A stretch of DNA of 64,000 nt from Stramonita haemastoma (GCA_030674155.1 CM060334.1:34390211-34454210); one strand, 5' to 3'; positions 1 through 10,010 are shown, counted from the first letter of the stretch. Notes: generated by a model not told the origin, from the letters alone. Made by a program: numbers and translations.

Positions 1-248
1 TATAAACTGAGGCACTGTGCGTGAACCGCACGCAGAACATCTTGCGCACACGTTCAACCCCATTCTGCCTTTTGGGAAGAGTAGGCCATTGTGTGCCTTA
101 CAGAGCAGATGTCAAAACAATAATATAAAACACACACTTGTTTCCTGTTTAGACCTCATCTCCTAAGTGGGAATGTACGGTGGACAAAAAAATGATGACA
201 TACACAAAAATCTCACCATTGATGAAGCTTGGAGCTCTAGCCAAGGAA
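1..248 (+). repeat. SINE-A copy, tail type II, cut by window edge
   Basis: The 3' part of the main SINE family of this window (SINE-A). It begins in the core (AAACTGAGGCACTGTGCG) and continues through the conserved body (CGCAGAACATCTTGCGCACA, GAGTAGGCCATTGTGTGCC). It ends in tail type II: a TGGACAAAAA block, then CTCACCATTGATGAAGCTT and GGAGCTCTAGCCAAGGAA. The tRNA-like head would lie left of the window. The match to other copies in the window is direct. The copy is moderately diverged and probably inert. Confidence 0.85.
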
Positions 249-304
249 CGAAAAAATTATAACAGATAATGTTCTATAAGTGAATTGCTGTTGGGCTTGG
301 TCTT

Positions 305-318
305 ATGATAATAATAAC

Positions 319-367
<49 letters not shown>

Positions 368-373
368 GTAATA

Positions 374-429
<56 letters not shown>

Positions 430-470
430 AATGATACAAGGAAACTATATAGCGCTATATCTTGTCAAAA
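305..470 (+). repeat. (AAT)n-(GAT)n microsatellite with adjoining GCGC palindrome module
   Basis: An AAT/ATA array (about 308-366) passes into a GAT array (about 374-430). It is followed by a module containing TATATAGCGCTATATCTTG (446-464) and TCAAAACAAATCAAAGCG. The same arrangement recurs at 26281-26370, so the module is a dispersed repeat linked to AAT microsatellites. Poly-N, poly-D and poly-M reading frames over it are artefacts of the repeat. Confidence 0.8.
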
Positions 471-582
471 CAAATCAAAGCGTTTGCATTCAGCCTACCC
501 TATGCTTTTTACACAATGCAACCGATCACTCTTGATCATGTTTGTAAACACCCACCCATACCTACTCTGCCTACACCCTGCA

Positions 583-606
583 GTCTGTCTGTCTGTCTGT
601 CTCTCT
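583..606 (+). repeat. (TGTC)n short microsatellite
   Basis: Six near-perfect copies of CTGT. The flanking DNA, about 470-770, is otherwise single-copy in appearance with no gene seen. Confidence 0.7.
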
Positions 607-785
607 TTTCTAGCTCCAAAATACAATAGGTGAAAGGAGCTGAACCCAGGTAAGCATGTGGTGAGCACCTGTAGCCATGCCAATTACATAGACATTAATG
701 ATGGGGAAGGTGGGGTACTTTTGCCCCCCTGCTTTTTCATTCGACCTCCAGGCATTCACATAATAATAGCCTAGTAGTGGAGTTT

Positions 786-981
786 GTTAGTCTGGATTCA
801 CCTGAACTTCCCTGTGAGAATAGAGGCTGGTAGAGGCCAGGTGATCTTTCAGTGTAGATAATAATTATCTCCTCCGATCTCCAGGTATTAGTCTTGATTC
901 ACGTGAACTTCACCTGTATGTTGGGATGGAGGCTGGTGGTAGAGGCCAGGTGATCTTTCAGTGTAGATCATATCTCCTCCG
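786..981 (+). repeat. Two-copy direct tandem repeat, about 100-bp unit
   Basis: Unit 1 (786-877) and unit 2 (888-981) share TTAGTCTGGATTCAC-like starts, GAACTTCCCTGT/GAACTTCACCTGT, the exact block AGAGGCCAGGTGATCTTTCA, GTGTAGAT and the end ATCTCCTCCG. The second unit has small indels. This is a local duplication with no coding signal. Confidence 0.8.
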
Positions 982-1094
982 TACGCTCTCTGCTCTAGGT
1001 TCTGTGCCAACAGAGAAGTAGTACTGTGATGCTATTGCTGTAAAGTTCGGTTATGTCCGGGATTTCACATCTGTTCTGCCTTTTGTTGTTTGTC

Positions 1095-1136
1095 TCTGTG
1101 TGTCTGTCTGTTTCTCTGTCTGTCTGTTTCTCTGTC

Positions 1137-1171
<35 letters not shown>

Positions 1172-1174
1172 GAC

Positions 1175-1217
<43 letters not shown>

Positions 1218-1232
1218 GTCTCTCTCTGTCTC

Positions 1233-1304
<72 letters not shown>
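1095..1304 (+). repeat. (TGTC)n then (CT)n compound microsatellite
   Basis: A CTGT array (about 1138-1215) changes into a pure CT array (about 1239-1303) that ends at a G7 run. It forms the left border of the ORF1-type element that follows. Poly-Ser/Leu and poly-Arg/Glu frames here are not genes. Confidence 0.9.
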
Positions 1305-1306
<2 letters not shown>

Positions 1307-1384
1307 GGGGGCGGTCACGAGAAGTGAAGCGGACAGGGCGTACATTTTCTGTGAGCAGCAGTAAAACTAGAAATTCAGTCAAAA

Positions 1385-2283
1385 ATGCCAGTTACTGGAC
1401 TTCCAGCGGCTGTGGAGAGGACCTTAGGCGCCCTGCTGACTGACAATGCAGTTTCCAGCTGGAAAGTGGCAGGAGAAGGGGACAGCGTGGTTTTTGTCTT
1501 GCGACTGAAACCAGTGGACACAACAGTGTCAACCAACATGGCGGATCCAACAGTGAATCGCAGCACACAAGCACAGTACTACAGGAAAAAAATCGTTTTC
1601 TCAAAGACGACGAGATGTTCAGCGCTCACGAAAGCATAAAGAGAAGCAGGCAAGTGTTGTGTGTGAAAGTGACTGTGTCCTCAGTGCCTCGAGTCTGCCT
1701 GACAGTGGAGTAGAACAGGGGAATACAGCATGTGTAGATACACATGGAATAGACCTACCAACAACACACACACAGGACATCAACACAAAAAACATCAGTT
1801 AAGTTGCCATCATCGGTTGATTTAGAACCTCCCTGTATGTCTGATTGTAGTGACTGTGCTGATATGTGTGTTTTGCAGCCTGAGGTGAACGATGATAATA
1901 TTGTTGGTCCATTCGACACAAGAAATGTCAAACAGTACGTGGCTACTCTAACTGATAGATCCGTACAGAAAAGGCTAAGAGACAGACAAAGAAATACACA
2001 CTTTAGAAAATCCGTGCTACATCATTCAGACGGTGAAGATATTGTGACGTGTGAGTCAGACGACATTGTGATCCAGTGCGCATGCCAACCAGACACTGAG
2101 CCAGTATGTGTATACTGGTTTGTCAAACAGCAAGAGAAAAACATGCTAAAAGAGGAACGTGTCAAACTCGCCAGTTTGCGGAATGGGAAGCGAATCCAGA
2201 ACACACTACACACGGAGACCCTATCGTGTGCTTCAAGGGACTTAGCGACACTTAGAGAACTATTGCAGCGGTTTCTTGGCTAG
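1385..2283 (+). pseudogene. Frameshifted ORF1-like protein of a retroposon
   Basis: Three reading frames are needed. The first (from ATG 1385) gives an 84-aa piece with the segment VSSWKVAGEGDSVVFVLRL, a pattern I associate with repetitive ORFs of unknown function in invertebrate genomes. The second carries RFLKDDEMFSAHESIKRSRQ and then a Ser/Asp/Cys-rich stretch ending at a stop near 1800. The third (from about 1804) has RDRQRNTHFRKSVLHH, IVTCESDDIVI, VYWFVKQ and the C-terminus LRELLQRFLG with stop at 2281-2283. Interrupted frames mark it as dead. No catalytic motif is visible. A nucleic-acid-binding role is only a guess from its position before a LINE-type tail. Confidence 0.55.
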
Positions 2284-2510
2284 GCCTAGCCTAGACCTAA
2301 GGGTGTGTTTGTGACAAAGGCTGGACGAAAGAAAGGCTCGGAATGCCGTAACATATCTGGACAGTAAAGAGTTTCGTGTCTCGATGTACATTACTAATCA
2401 ATGCTGTGGTTTCCATGGCTTGGAGTAGCGTCGTGTGTCAGCTTAAAGCAATTATCGTTATCGTTATTCGGCACCCCCCTTCATGTATGGGCCAATGGCC
2501 TTTTTTCATG

Positions 2511-2516
2511 AATAAA
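2511..2516 (+). promoter_or_regulatory. AATAAA at the 3' end of the ORF1-type element
   Basis: Canonical AATAAA three bases before the (TTCGAG)n tail, as expected for a retroposon 3' terminus. Confidence 0.6.
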
Positions 2517-2548
2517 CCTTTCGAGTTCGAGTTCGAGTTCGAGTTCGA

Positions 2549-2549
<1 letters not shown>

Positions 2550-2622
<73 letters not shown>

Positions 2623-2733
2623 CTTCTCTCTTTCTTTCTTTCTTTCTTTCTCTCGCTCTCTCTTTCTCTGTGGGTATGTGAAAGAGAAGGGAGAGAGAGA
2701 GTGTGTATGTGTATGCGTGTTTGTGTGGTGGTG

Positions 2734-2800
<67 letters not shown>

Positions 2801-2802
2801 AA
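2550..2802 (+). repeat. (CT)n, (CTTT)n and (AGT)n microsatellites
   Basis: CT array at about 2550-2620, CTTT at 2626-2650, a short GA/GT stretch, then about 20 copies of AGT at 2738-2801. Reading frames with poly-Leu or poly-Ser here are artefacts. Confidence 0.9.
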
Positions 2803-2867
2803 ATAGAAGGAGTATTAATACTTTCATTTAACGTCTTTTTACAACTCTAATATTAGATGGTCGTGCG

Positions 2868-2957
2868 CGCGCGTGCACGTGTGTGTGTGTGTGTGTGTGT
2901 GTGCGTGTGTGTGTGTGTGTGTGCATGTGCATGTGCATGTGCATGCGTGCGTGCGAG
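2868..2957 (+). repeat. (GT)n with GC and GCAT variants
   Basis: Alternating purine-pyrimidine tract: CGCGCG, then GT, then four GCATGT units and GCATGCGTGCGTGC. The stretch 2960-3287 that follows is AT-rich with no feature recognised. Confidence 0.9.
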
Positions 2958-3287
2958 AAAGAGAGAGGTCTGTGTCTGTGTGTGTGCTACATATATCATG
3001 TCGAATACCTGGAATGTGAGCTTATCTGAAATTGTCATTTTTTATTGGAACCTGCTAGTATGCCTTTCTAACTCAGGTGAACGCAGATAAACAGCCACGC
3101 CACCTTTGTCACTGTGACTGACGTAGCTGCACGTGGCAAAATACATCTTCTGTATTATGTGTGTTGCCTTGAGGTATTAACTTGTAAAAACTGAAACATT
3201 TCATCCAAAGTATTTTTCAACCCCTTTTTGCATAATATTCAGAGTAAGCCTTACTTTCTAAACCAGTTTTATATTTCATCCAAAGTA

Positions 3288-3725
3288 GACGGTGGGGGGA
3301 GAAATAGTCTTGTGGTTAGAGCGATGAGCTAGTCGTCTGACAACAAGGGATCGAGCCACCATCGAGGCACCAGTCCGAGGGGATTTTTCCCATGGATTGA
3401 ACATCAAGACCGAATTCACTTTTCCGAAAGCCCTTTGAATGAGTACTGTAAATCGAGGTGCTGTGTGCGAGCACACGCAGAACATCTTGCATACATGTTA
3501 AAAACCCGTTCAGCTTTTCGATAGAGTAGGCCATTGCGTGCTGGTATGAACGGATGGCAGAATTTAAAGTACACATGCATACTTGGTGTTATGTTTAGAC
3601 TTCATCCGTAAAGTCTGAATGCAGCTGTTGTAATTGGTGGGCAAAAACGGTCACGTATGCAAGATCTTACCATTGGTGAACCTCAAGGCTCTAGCCAAAG
3701 AAGGGGGGGGAGGGGGGGGGAGAAT
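3288..3725 (+). repeat. SINE-A copy, near full length, tail type II
   Basis: Head with TAGTCTTGTGGTTAGAGCGA and a decayed B box (GGGATCGAGCCACC). The body includes GAGTACTGTAAATCGAGG, CGCAGAACATCTTGCATACA and GAGTAGGCCATTGCGTGC. Tail II has GGTGGGCAAAAACGGTCACG, TACCATTGGTGAACCT and GCTCTAGCCAAAGAA and ends in G-runs (to about 3720). Moderately diverged. Confidence 0.85.
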
Positions 3726-3770
3726 CCTGTATCGTCTATTTACTAAAGTAGTTTTCTGTTTCATCCAATG

Positions 3771-3996
3771 TATGGTGGACGGGATAGCCTAGTGGTTAGA
3801 ACATTGTGCTCGCAATCTGATGACCCGGGTTCGAATCCCTTTCAAGGGAATTTTTCCCATGAAGTTAACATCAGTGCAGACTCCACTCCCCCTAAAAGTC
3901 CTTCGGATGAGACTTTAAAACCGAGGCCCCGTGTGCGGACGCACGCAGAACATCTTGGGCACACGTTAAAACCCGTTCCGGTTTTCTGGAACCTCT
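3771..3996 (+). repeat. SINE-A copy, head and core, tail lost
   Basis: Best-preserved tRNA-like head in the left half. A box TAGCCTAGTGG at 3785-3795 and perfect B box GGTTCGAATCC at 3828-3838. It is followed by the body, with GTTAACATCAGTGCAGACTC, TTCGGATGAGACTTTAAAAC and CGCAGAACATCTTGGGCACA. It stops before either tail type. The head is Pol III promoter-like, but this is a SINE and not a functional tRNA gene. Confidence 0.85.
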
Positions 3997-4331
3997 AACC
4001 GACAAGTGAAAAAAATGTTTAAATTGTATCCAAAGTAAAGCCATTTACAAGAGCAGGTCTGTATTTCATCCAAAGTGTTTCATAAACCAGTTTTGTCTCC
4101 GGCGATTTAGACAGTCATTGGCAAGAAGTGAAAACAATCTCTGTTAATGAATCTAGCTGCGCTGGGTATACTACATATTCACAAAGATTATGCATGCTAA
4201 ATTCTTGAAACTTGGATTTCAAGGAATACGAATGTTTTTAATTGAGAGTAAATAGATAAGCACACAGCTTCTTTTTGCTATGCACTCCTCAGAAACAGTT
4301 TTTATATCACTATTTTTAAATATTTTTTTCA
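3997..4331. other. Unassigned AT-rich DNA
   Basis: Contains several decayed copies of a short phrase TTTCATCCAAAGT (also at about 3196, 3274 and 3760), suggesting a worn dispersed repeat. No gene or ordered structure seen. Confidence 0.4.
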
Positions 4332-4334
4332 GTG

Positions 4335-4412
4335 GGGGGGGGGGGGGGGGGCAATTTAACGTCTATTCACTCTCAGTGATCAAAGGTGCGTGTGTGTGTG
4401 TGCGCGCGCGCA
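4335..4412 (+). repeat. Poly-G run and GT/GC tract
   Basis: About 17 consecutive G residues (4335-4351), then a TG/CG alternating stretch at about 4386-4412. Confidence 0.85.
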
Positions 4413-4467
4413 CTAAAACTGATAGTCTGGTAACCGTTTTGGGACTGTAGTCTTGAGTTTTTGCTCG

Positions 4468-4469
<2 letters not shown>

Positions 4470-4562
<93 letters not shown>

Positions 4563-4655
4563 CATCCCCCCATTCCCCTCCTTCCTCTCTCATTTTTCTC
4601 CCTCCCTCCCTTCTCCTCCCCCCCTCCCTTCTCTCTCTCTGTCTCTCTCTCTGTG

Positions 4656-4746
<91 letters not shown>
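4470..4746 (+). repeat. Two long (CT)n arrays separated by a C/T-rich spacer
   Basis: CT at about 4470-4560 and about 4629-4746, with interspersed GTCTCT. The spacer is pure pyrimidine. Strong strand asymmetry makes the whole block a candidate triplex-forming tract. Confidence 0.9.
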
Positions 4747-4750
<4 letters not shown>

Positions 4751-4879
4751 CAGCATTTTCCACTGGTACTCCAGTTTTTTTTTGTTTCTTATTTTAACGA
4801 GTTGTTCTGTCTAAATCGTCTTTCCTTAACGAAACGATTATTTTGGCAGTCTGGGATTGTAATATAACTGGAGGGAGAG

Positions 4880-4920
4880 GGTGTGTGTAAATGGGTGTGT
4901 GTGTGTGTGTGTGTGCATGC

Positions 4921-4951
<31 letters not shown>

Positions 4952-5010
4952 CGTTTGTGTGTACGTGTGTATATGCGCGCGGGTGCATGTGTGTCTCTGT
5001 ATGAGTATTT
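4880..5010 (+). repeat. (GT)n microsatellite, imperfect
   Basis: GT array with GCAT, ACGT and GCGC interruptions. Confidence 0.85.
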
Positions 5011-5329
5011 GTGTTTTCCATTTATTTATTTTTGTTATTTTTTATTTATTCTTGGTTTAAATAGTTTTATTCAGAATTTTGGACAAACATTGTAAACAAC
5101 AGCATTTAGAAATCACAGCAACAACAAGCTTGTAGCTTATAATGTGCTCAATTTAACAATGAAAATTATCATGAAAACGACGGCCGTTGAGCTGCAATGT
5201 GCAAAACAACAACAAAAACAAAAAAAAATCCATCAATTGCAATCTTTGCTAGAAAAAGGAAAAGTAATTCCAAACAAAACAAAAAAGATGTATTTGTAGA
5301 AAAAACACACAAAATTAGTGGAAGAAACA

Positions 5330-5371
5330 ACAACCAACAAACAAACAAACAAACAAACAAAACATAACAAA

Positions 5372-5413
<42 letters not shown>

Positions 5414-5456
5414 AACAACAAACAAACAAACAAACAAACAAACAAACAAACAAAAA
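5330..5456 (+). repeat. (ACAA)n - poly-A - (ACAA)n
   Basis: ACAA units (about 5333-5360), about 37 A (5374-5410) and again ACAA (about 5415-5455). On the minus strand this is a TTTG/T tract directly after the 3' end of the LINE at 5457-8310, so at least the proximal TTTG part may be the element's 3' tail. Confidence 0.85.
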
Positions 5457-8310
5457 AAGACCAACCACCAGCAACGATAACCGGAGAAGGAGAGAGTGAG
5501 AGACCAACTATAAAAATACCATCATCAAGGCCAAAAATACTGTCAGTTATGGTGATATCAGGTAATAATCTGCATGAATAGTGAAAATTATGAAATAATA
5601 CGTGTACTATATCAGATCTTGTTAATTGCTATTTACCTTTAGCTTTCAAAGCTATAGCGTGCTTTCTAAACAATCATACAGACATTAGCGGGTAGCAAAG
5701 AGAATTACATAAGTGCTTCAAACCTCTACTAAGACTTTTGTAATTGGATACCATTATTTGACAAAAATATTATAAAAATCGTTTTGAATCAAATATAAAT
5801 TGATGGACAACTTCAACAATAAAGATATTTGTTTTCATATTGAGTTCAGGGCTGCCCCTCAAAAGAATTTGCAAATGAACATATTCAGGGGGAAGCAATG
5901 CAATTGTGTTGGCACGGACTAAATCAAAATTAGGACAGAACAGAAAATAGTGTTCGGCTGTCTCCTGTGCACTACCACAAGCACATAATGGATCATTTGC
6001 TACATGACGATGAAACATATCATATTTTAGGTCACTTATTCCAAGTCGAAGTCGACAATGCAGTATTTGTTCTTTTCTTTCACCGTGATAAAAATACAAA
6101 GGTACAATAGGATCATTCATAGATAAATATCGTTTGAATTGACTTAAGGAATTACTATTTTTAATAGAATCTGGAAGAGAGTTCCACAGTAAAGTAGTTG
6201 ACGGAATAAAGGATTTTTTATATATTTTTGTGTTACACCTTGGTAAGCTACGTTCATAAGGCCTTCTTCTATGATACAGATTTATATCGGTTGTTAGTGC
6301 AGGAACAAGATCAACTAAATATTGGGGACACAGACCATTAACCATTTTATGATAATAACAGAGTTTGTGTCTGGTTCTTCGTTCTTTCAGAGTACAGAAT
6401 CCAGACTCTTGGTACAATTTTTCATGGGATGTGCCACGAACAGCCCCGACTATTGTTCGTATTGCATCAAGCTGCAACATTTCTAATGATTTTGACTGCA
6501 TTTCAGTACAATTATCCCATATTATGTCGGCATAGTCAAAATGAGGGAGTATAAATGACTTAAACATTGTTTCAAGTGTCTTCCTATTAAGTTTATATTT
6601 ATAGCTTTTAAGGCATGAAACCAACATAGTTACAGTATTTATTAAGCTTTTAATATGCTCATCCCATTTACAATTGTTCTGAATAATGAGACCTAGGTGT
6701 TTATGCATGCTTTTATTTTGGAGGTGGGTTGATTCGAATGAGAGAGGCAAGATCGTGTTATTGTTTCGAGAAAAATTTAACAGCTCTGTTTTGTCTGCAT
6801 TAAAGCTAACTTTCCAGCACTTAGCCCAAGACTCTATTTTTTCTAAATCTGAATTAAGTATTTCGGCGCGAATATATGAATCGTTTAGTGCTAAAGACAT
6901 GCTAGTATCATCTGCAAATAGTTTTATATCAGATTCTATATTGTTCACAATGTCATTAATGAAAATTAGAAATAGAAGTGGACCTAAGACTGATCCCTGA
7001 GGAACGCCAGCACGTATTGTTTTAAAGTCTGATTTATGTCCTTTAATCACTACTGCTTGGGTACGATTTGAAAGATAGTCAGTAAACCAGTCTAATAATT
7101 TACCGCGTATACCATATGTTTTCATCTTGTGCAGGAGCCCCTTGTGCCAGACACGGTCAAACGCTTTTGATATGTCAAAATATACTGCCTGTGTTGTGAT
7201 TCCTCTATCATATGAGGAACAAAGACTGTTATATATACAAAGTAACTGGTTGACAGTGGAGTCTCTAGGAGTAAAACCTGATTGGAATGGAGAAAGAATG
7301 AGATTTGATGATAGGAAGTGATACACCTTAGAATGAATACATTTTTCTAAAACCTTCCCAACACAACTCAGTAATGAAATTGGTCTATAATTATTGCATA
7401 ATTCTTTTGATGCTTTTTTATGTATTGGATTAACTAAAGCTGTTTTCCAAAGTTTTGGGAACCTACATTCAATTAGACTTCTATTAAAAATATTTGTTAA
7501 GGGATACAGAATTAATGGTAGTGACAATTTTAAGAGTTTATTGTGTACTAAATCTAATCCTACTGCTTTATTCACATCAAGTTTTAGAACAACTTCTTCA
7601 ACTTCAGAAGCTGACAACAAAATTTCGTTTATTTCTTTTTCAAGAAAAGGAATGTCAGGGGGAACATCGTTGTCATTCTCTAGAGTTGACTGGGAAATGA
7701 AAAAATTATTGAAAATATCTGCCTTATCCCTGCTTGAGTAATAAACAGTGTTGTTAAACAAAATAGGAGGAATTTCGTTAGAATCTATTCCTTTCTTTTT
7801 TAAAAACTGCTTCACTAGTTTCCACCACTCCTTTTGTCCAAACTTGGACGGGTCTGAAACACTACGTTCAAGTTCTAATGTGTATTCTATCTGTCTTTCC
7901 CTTTGTATAGAGTTTACATAGTTCCGAAACTGGCGGAAACGAAGCCAGCTTTCAGGCGTGTTAGTTAGTTTGGCGGTTTTGTGAATGACTTTACGTTTGG
8001 CAATTAACATTCTAATTTCATCTGTCATCCAAGGTACATCATTGGGACGAATAGTAACAGTTTTAACTGGCATACATAATTTTGCTTTATCCATTAGAAT
8101 TTTTGAAAACATCTCAGCACTTTCGTCTAAAGTTACAGCATGAATAACTTCATCCCAGTTTACTTGCAATAACAGATTATGAAATTTTGATTGATCTAGT
8201 TTGTTATAGTTAAATATTATTCTTTTAAAAGGCTGCTCTTTAGTAATGGTATTTCTGACCCTGGCACAAGGAACACTGTGGTCACTACAGATAGCTGGCA
8301 GAACTTCAAC
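5457..8310 (-). mobile_element. 5'-truncated non-LTR retrotransposon (LINE)
   Basis: Minus-strand element with an uninterrupted RT ORF (5770-8310), a 3' UTR of about 310 bp (5457-5769) and a TTTG/T-rich end. It begins within the last part of the endonuclease domain (ICSDHSV), so the EN domain is almost entirely missing. The C-terminal CxC...H...C knuckle and the RT sequence place it in the Jockey/CR1/I part of the non-LTR tree; the exact clade needs a phylogeny. The intact frame implies recent insertion. Confidence 0.9.
5770..8310 (-). CDS. Reverse transcriptase ORF2 of a LINE, N-terminally truncated
   Basis: The RT copies the element's own RNA at a nicked genomic target. The open frame extends to 8541, but its first ~77 codons are a (GA)n microsatellite and a SINE tail; true LINE protein starts at VEVLPAI near 8310. 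In the 923-residue frame: end of endonuclease with SDH at 86-88; RT motif NNYRPISLLSCVGKVLEK at about 383-400; motif A AVYFDISKAFDRVWH (452-466); motif B GVPQGSVLGPLLFLIFIND (512-530); catalytic FADDT (542-546, at 6904-6918); then a thumb region. A C-terminal zinc-knuckle-like CACG...ETAEHYFLFC lies at 853-869. The stop is TAA at 5770-5772. No internal stop or frameshift. About 846 aa of genuine LINE protein remain. Because EN and any ORF1 are missing, it cannot mobilise on its own. Confidence 0.93.
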   Translation of the reverse strand, partial: VEVLPAICSDHSVPCARVRNTITKEQPFKRIIFNYNKLDQSKFHNLLLQVNWDEVIHAVTLDESAEMFSKILMDKAKLCMPVKTVTIRPNDVPWMTDEIRMLIAKRKVIHKTAKLTNTPESWLRFRQFRNYVNSIQRERQIEYTLELERSVSDPSKFGQKEWWKLVKQFLKKKGIDSNEIPPILFNNTVYYSSRDKADIFNNFFISQSTLENDNDVPPDIPFLEKEINEILLSASEVEEVVLKLDVNKAVGLDLVHNKLLKLSLPLILYPLTNIFNRSLIECRFPKLWKTALVNPIHKKASKELCNNYRPISLLSCVGKVLEKCIHSKVYHFLSSNLILSPFQSGFTPRDSTVNQLLCIYNSLCSSYDRGITTQAVYFDISKAFDRVWHKGLLHKMKTYGIRGKLLDWFTDYLSNRTQAVVIKGHKSDFKTIRAGVPQGSVLGPLLFLIFINDIVNNIESDIKLFADDTSMSLALNDSYIRAEILNSDLEKIESWAKCWKVSFNADKTELLNFSRNNNTILPLSFESTHLQNKSMHKHLGLIIQNNCKWDEHIKSLINTVTMLVSCLKSYKYKLNRKTLETMFKSFILPHFDYADIIWDNCTEMQSKSLEMLQLDAIRTIVGAVRGTSHEKLYQESGFCTLKERRTRHKLCYYHKMVNGLCPQYLVDLVPALTTDINLYHRRRPYERSLPRCNTKIYKKSFIPSTTLLWNSLPDSIKNSNSLSQFKRYLSMNDPIVPLYFYHGERKEQILHCRLRLGISDLKYDMFHRHVANDPLCACGSAQETAEHYFLFCPNFDLVRANTIALLPPEYVHLQILLRGSPELNMKTNIFIVEVVHQFIFDSKRFL

Positions 8311-8388
8311 TTTATTTATTCTTATATAACCGAGGATAATGGAATAAGCAATAATGTGCTTTTTTGTGTGTACATGTGTGTGCCGGGG
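8308..8388 (-). repeat. SINE-A tail type I fragment fused to the LINE 5' end
   Basis: On the minus strand this reads AAAAAAGCACATTATTGCTT, ATTCCATTATCCTCGG and ATATAAGAATAAATAAAG, matching tail I of the intact SINE-A copies. Its A-rich end touches the truncated LINE. Both run on the minus strand. Confidence 0.75.
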
Positions 8389-8405
8389 CGGGGGGGGGTG
8401 GGAGT

Positions 8406-8406
<1 letters not shown>

Positions 8407-8474
<68 letters not shown>
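8407..8474 (+). repeat. (GA)n microsatellite
   Basis: About 34 GA units. On the minus strand this is (TC)n and is read in frame as Ser-Leu repeats at the start of the RT open frame. Confidence 0.95.
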
Positions 8475-8477
<3 letters not shown>

Positions 8478-9389
8478 TTAATACCGAGAGAGAGAGACAG
8501 AGAGAGAGAGAGCTTTTAATACCAATTGAAGTTTCCCCCAAGAGATGGACTCGGAGAGAGACAGACAGACAGACACACAGACAGACAGACGGACAGAGAA
8601 TGGGGAACGGGATTCAGGAAAAGTGGGGGGAGGGAGGGGAGAGAGTTAAACTGCAGGATAGACGAACAGACAGACAAACGACTTTGAGCTCTAAGACTAC
8701 AGAGAATAGGGGAGGGGGGAGAGAGAAGTGAGAGATGGAAGGGTGGAGGGGAGAGGGAGGAAGCTGGCTTTAAAGCTAAACAGTACCCTGAGAACGGGCG
8801 GAACAGGCGTGATGCCAGTTGGAGGGACTAAACAGGGAGGGGAAGGTGATGAGAAAAACGAGTTAGGCCTAACAGTCAGTAGTAGTAGCCTACCTGGAAA
8901 TTTGAGAACTACAGCTGGGGGAAAGGGGGGGGGGGGAGGGGAACGAACTGTGCGGAAAAGGTGAGATGTAAGAGCTACTAGTAGTACACAGAGAAAGGGA
9001 GGGACAGGGGAAAGAGAGGGGGGGAGGGAGAGATGGGGGGAGAGAGAGAAGGGAGGGGGAGAGAGAGGGGATGTCTGGAATAAGCAGAGAAGAAAGGCGT
9101 TTTCAGAGTGCTTAAAGAGTCAACGACACGTGTTGCTTGCACCCTTGAGTGTAGTTTGTGTGAAAGAAAAACAACAACACAACAACAACAAAAAAAGGGG
9201 AAGAAGGGTATGTACTCTCCCCCTCCTCCCCCCCCCCTCCCCCACCACCACTACTACCATCACCATCTCTTCTTTTTCCCTCTACTAACAAGGAGAGAAG
9301 GAAGGAAAGAGAAGAAATGAAAGAAGGGAGGGAGCAAACGTTTGTTGGGTGGGAGTTCCCGTTAGAGAAAATGACTCTCTCTCTGTACC
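8475..9389. other. Purine-rich low-complexity region
   Basis: GAGA, ACAG/CAGA and GGGA-rich DNA with T/C-rich stretches near 9205-9290. Contains one TAGGCCTA palindrome (8864-8871). No gene seen; the open frames are compositional. Confidence 0.6.
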
Positions 9390-9452
9390 TGTTCTCTCTC
9401 TGTCTCTCTCTGTCTCTGTCTCTGTCTCTGTCTCTGTCTCTCTCTCTGTCTC

Positions 9453-9520
<68 letters not shown>

Positions 9521-9566
9521 GTGAGTGAGTGAGTGAGTGAGTGAGTGAGTGAGTGAGTGAGTGAGT
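9390..9566 (+). repeat. (CT)n followed by (GTGA)n
   Basis: A CT array with GTCTCT variants to about 9516, then about 12 copies of GTGA/GAGT (9517-9566). Confidence 0.9.
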
Positions 9567-9579
9567 GTACACACCCATG

Positions 9580-9823
9580 GACAGGTGTGTGTGTGTGTGT
9601 GTGCGTGCGCGCGCGCGCTTATTTGTGCTTACCTGCGCTCTGATGAAAAGCAGTAGGCAAAAGGAAGTCAGACTCGTGTGGTTATCTGGAGTGTATGTAT
9701 CTTTTGGGTTTGAGTGTGAGATGGGATGTAGCATGTGCACGCGAATGCATTTTTGCGGTTTTTGATTTATGAATGGCCTTTGGTGCACGAATGTGTGCGT
9801 GCGTGTGTGTGTGTGTATGTGTG

Positions 9824-9867
<44 letters not shown>

Positions 9868-10010
9868 CGTGTGTGCGTGTGTGTGTCTATGCGTGTGTGT
9901 GTGTGTGGTCTGCGTATGCGTGCGTGTGCGTGTGTGTGGTCTGTGTATGCGTGTGGGTGCGTGCGTGCACACACACACACACAACACACACACGCATGCA
10001 CGCACTCACG

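Larger units (their letters stand above)
1305..2550 (+). mobile_element. Decayed non-LTR-type element with ORF1 remnant and (TTCGAG)n 3' tail
   Basis: Non-repetitive segment bounded on the left by (CT)n (1239-1303) and on the right by (CT)n (2550-2620). It holds a broken ORF (1385-2283), a 3' region, AATAAA at 2511-2516 and a hexameric tail of about five TTCGAG units (2519-2550). A short 3' simple-repeat tail after AATAAA is typical of CR1/Jockey-like retroposons. A related tail lies at 11290-11358. No reverse transcriptase is present, so this is an ORF1-only or internally deleted copy. Clade is not assigned. Confidence 0.6.

Noticed and set aside
280..633. Poly-Asn/poly-Asp open frame
   Set aside because: Produced entirely by the AAT/GAT microsatellite; no coding sequence outside it.
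1804..2283. Independent host gene of 159 aa
   Set aside because: The frame is the last third of a broken ORF1-type sequence that ends at a retroposon tail.
3771..3845. tRNA gene (A and B boxes present)
   Set aside because: The same sequence heads many SINE-A copies and is followed by the SINE body; no intact cloverleaf or anticodon could be assigned.
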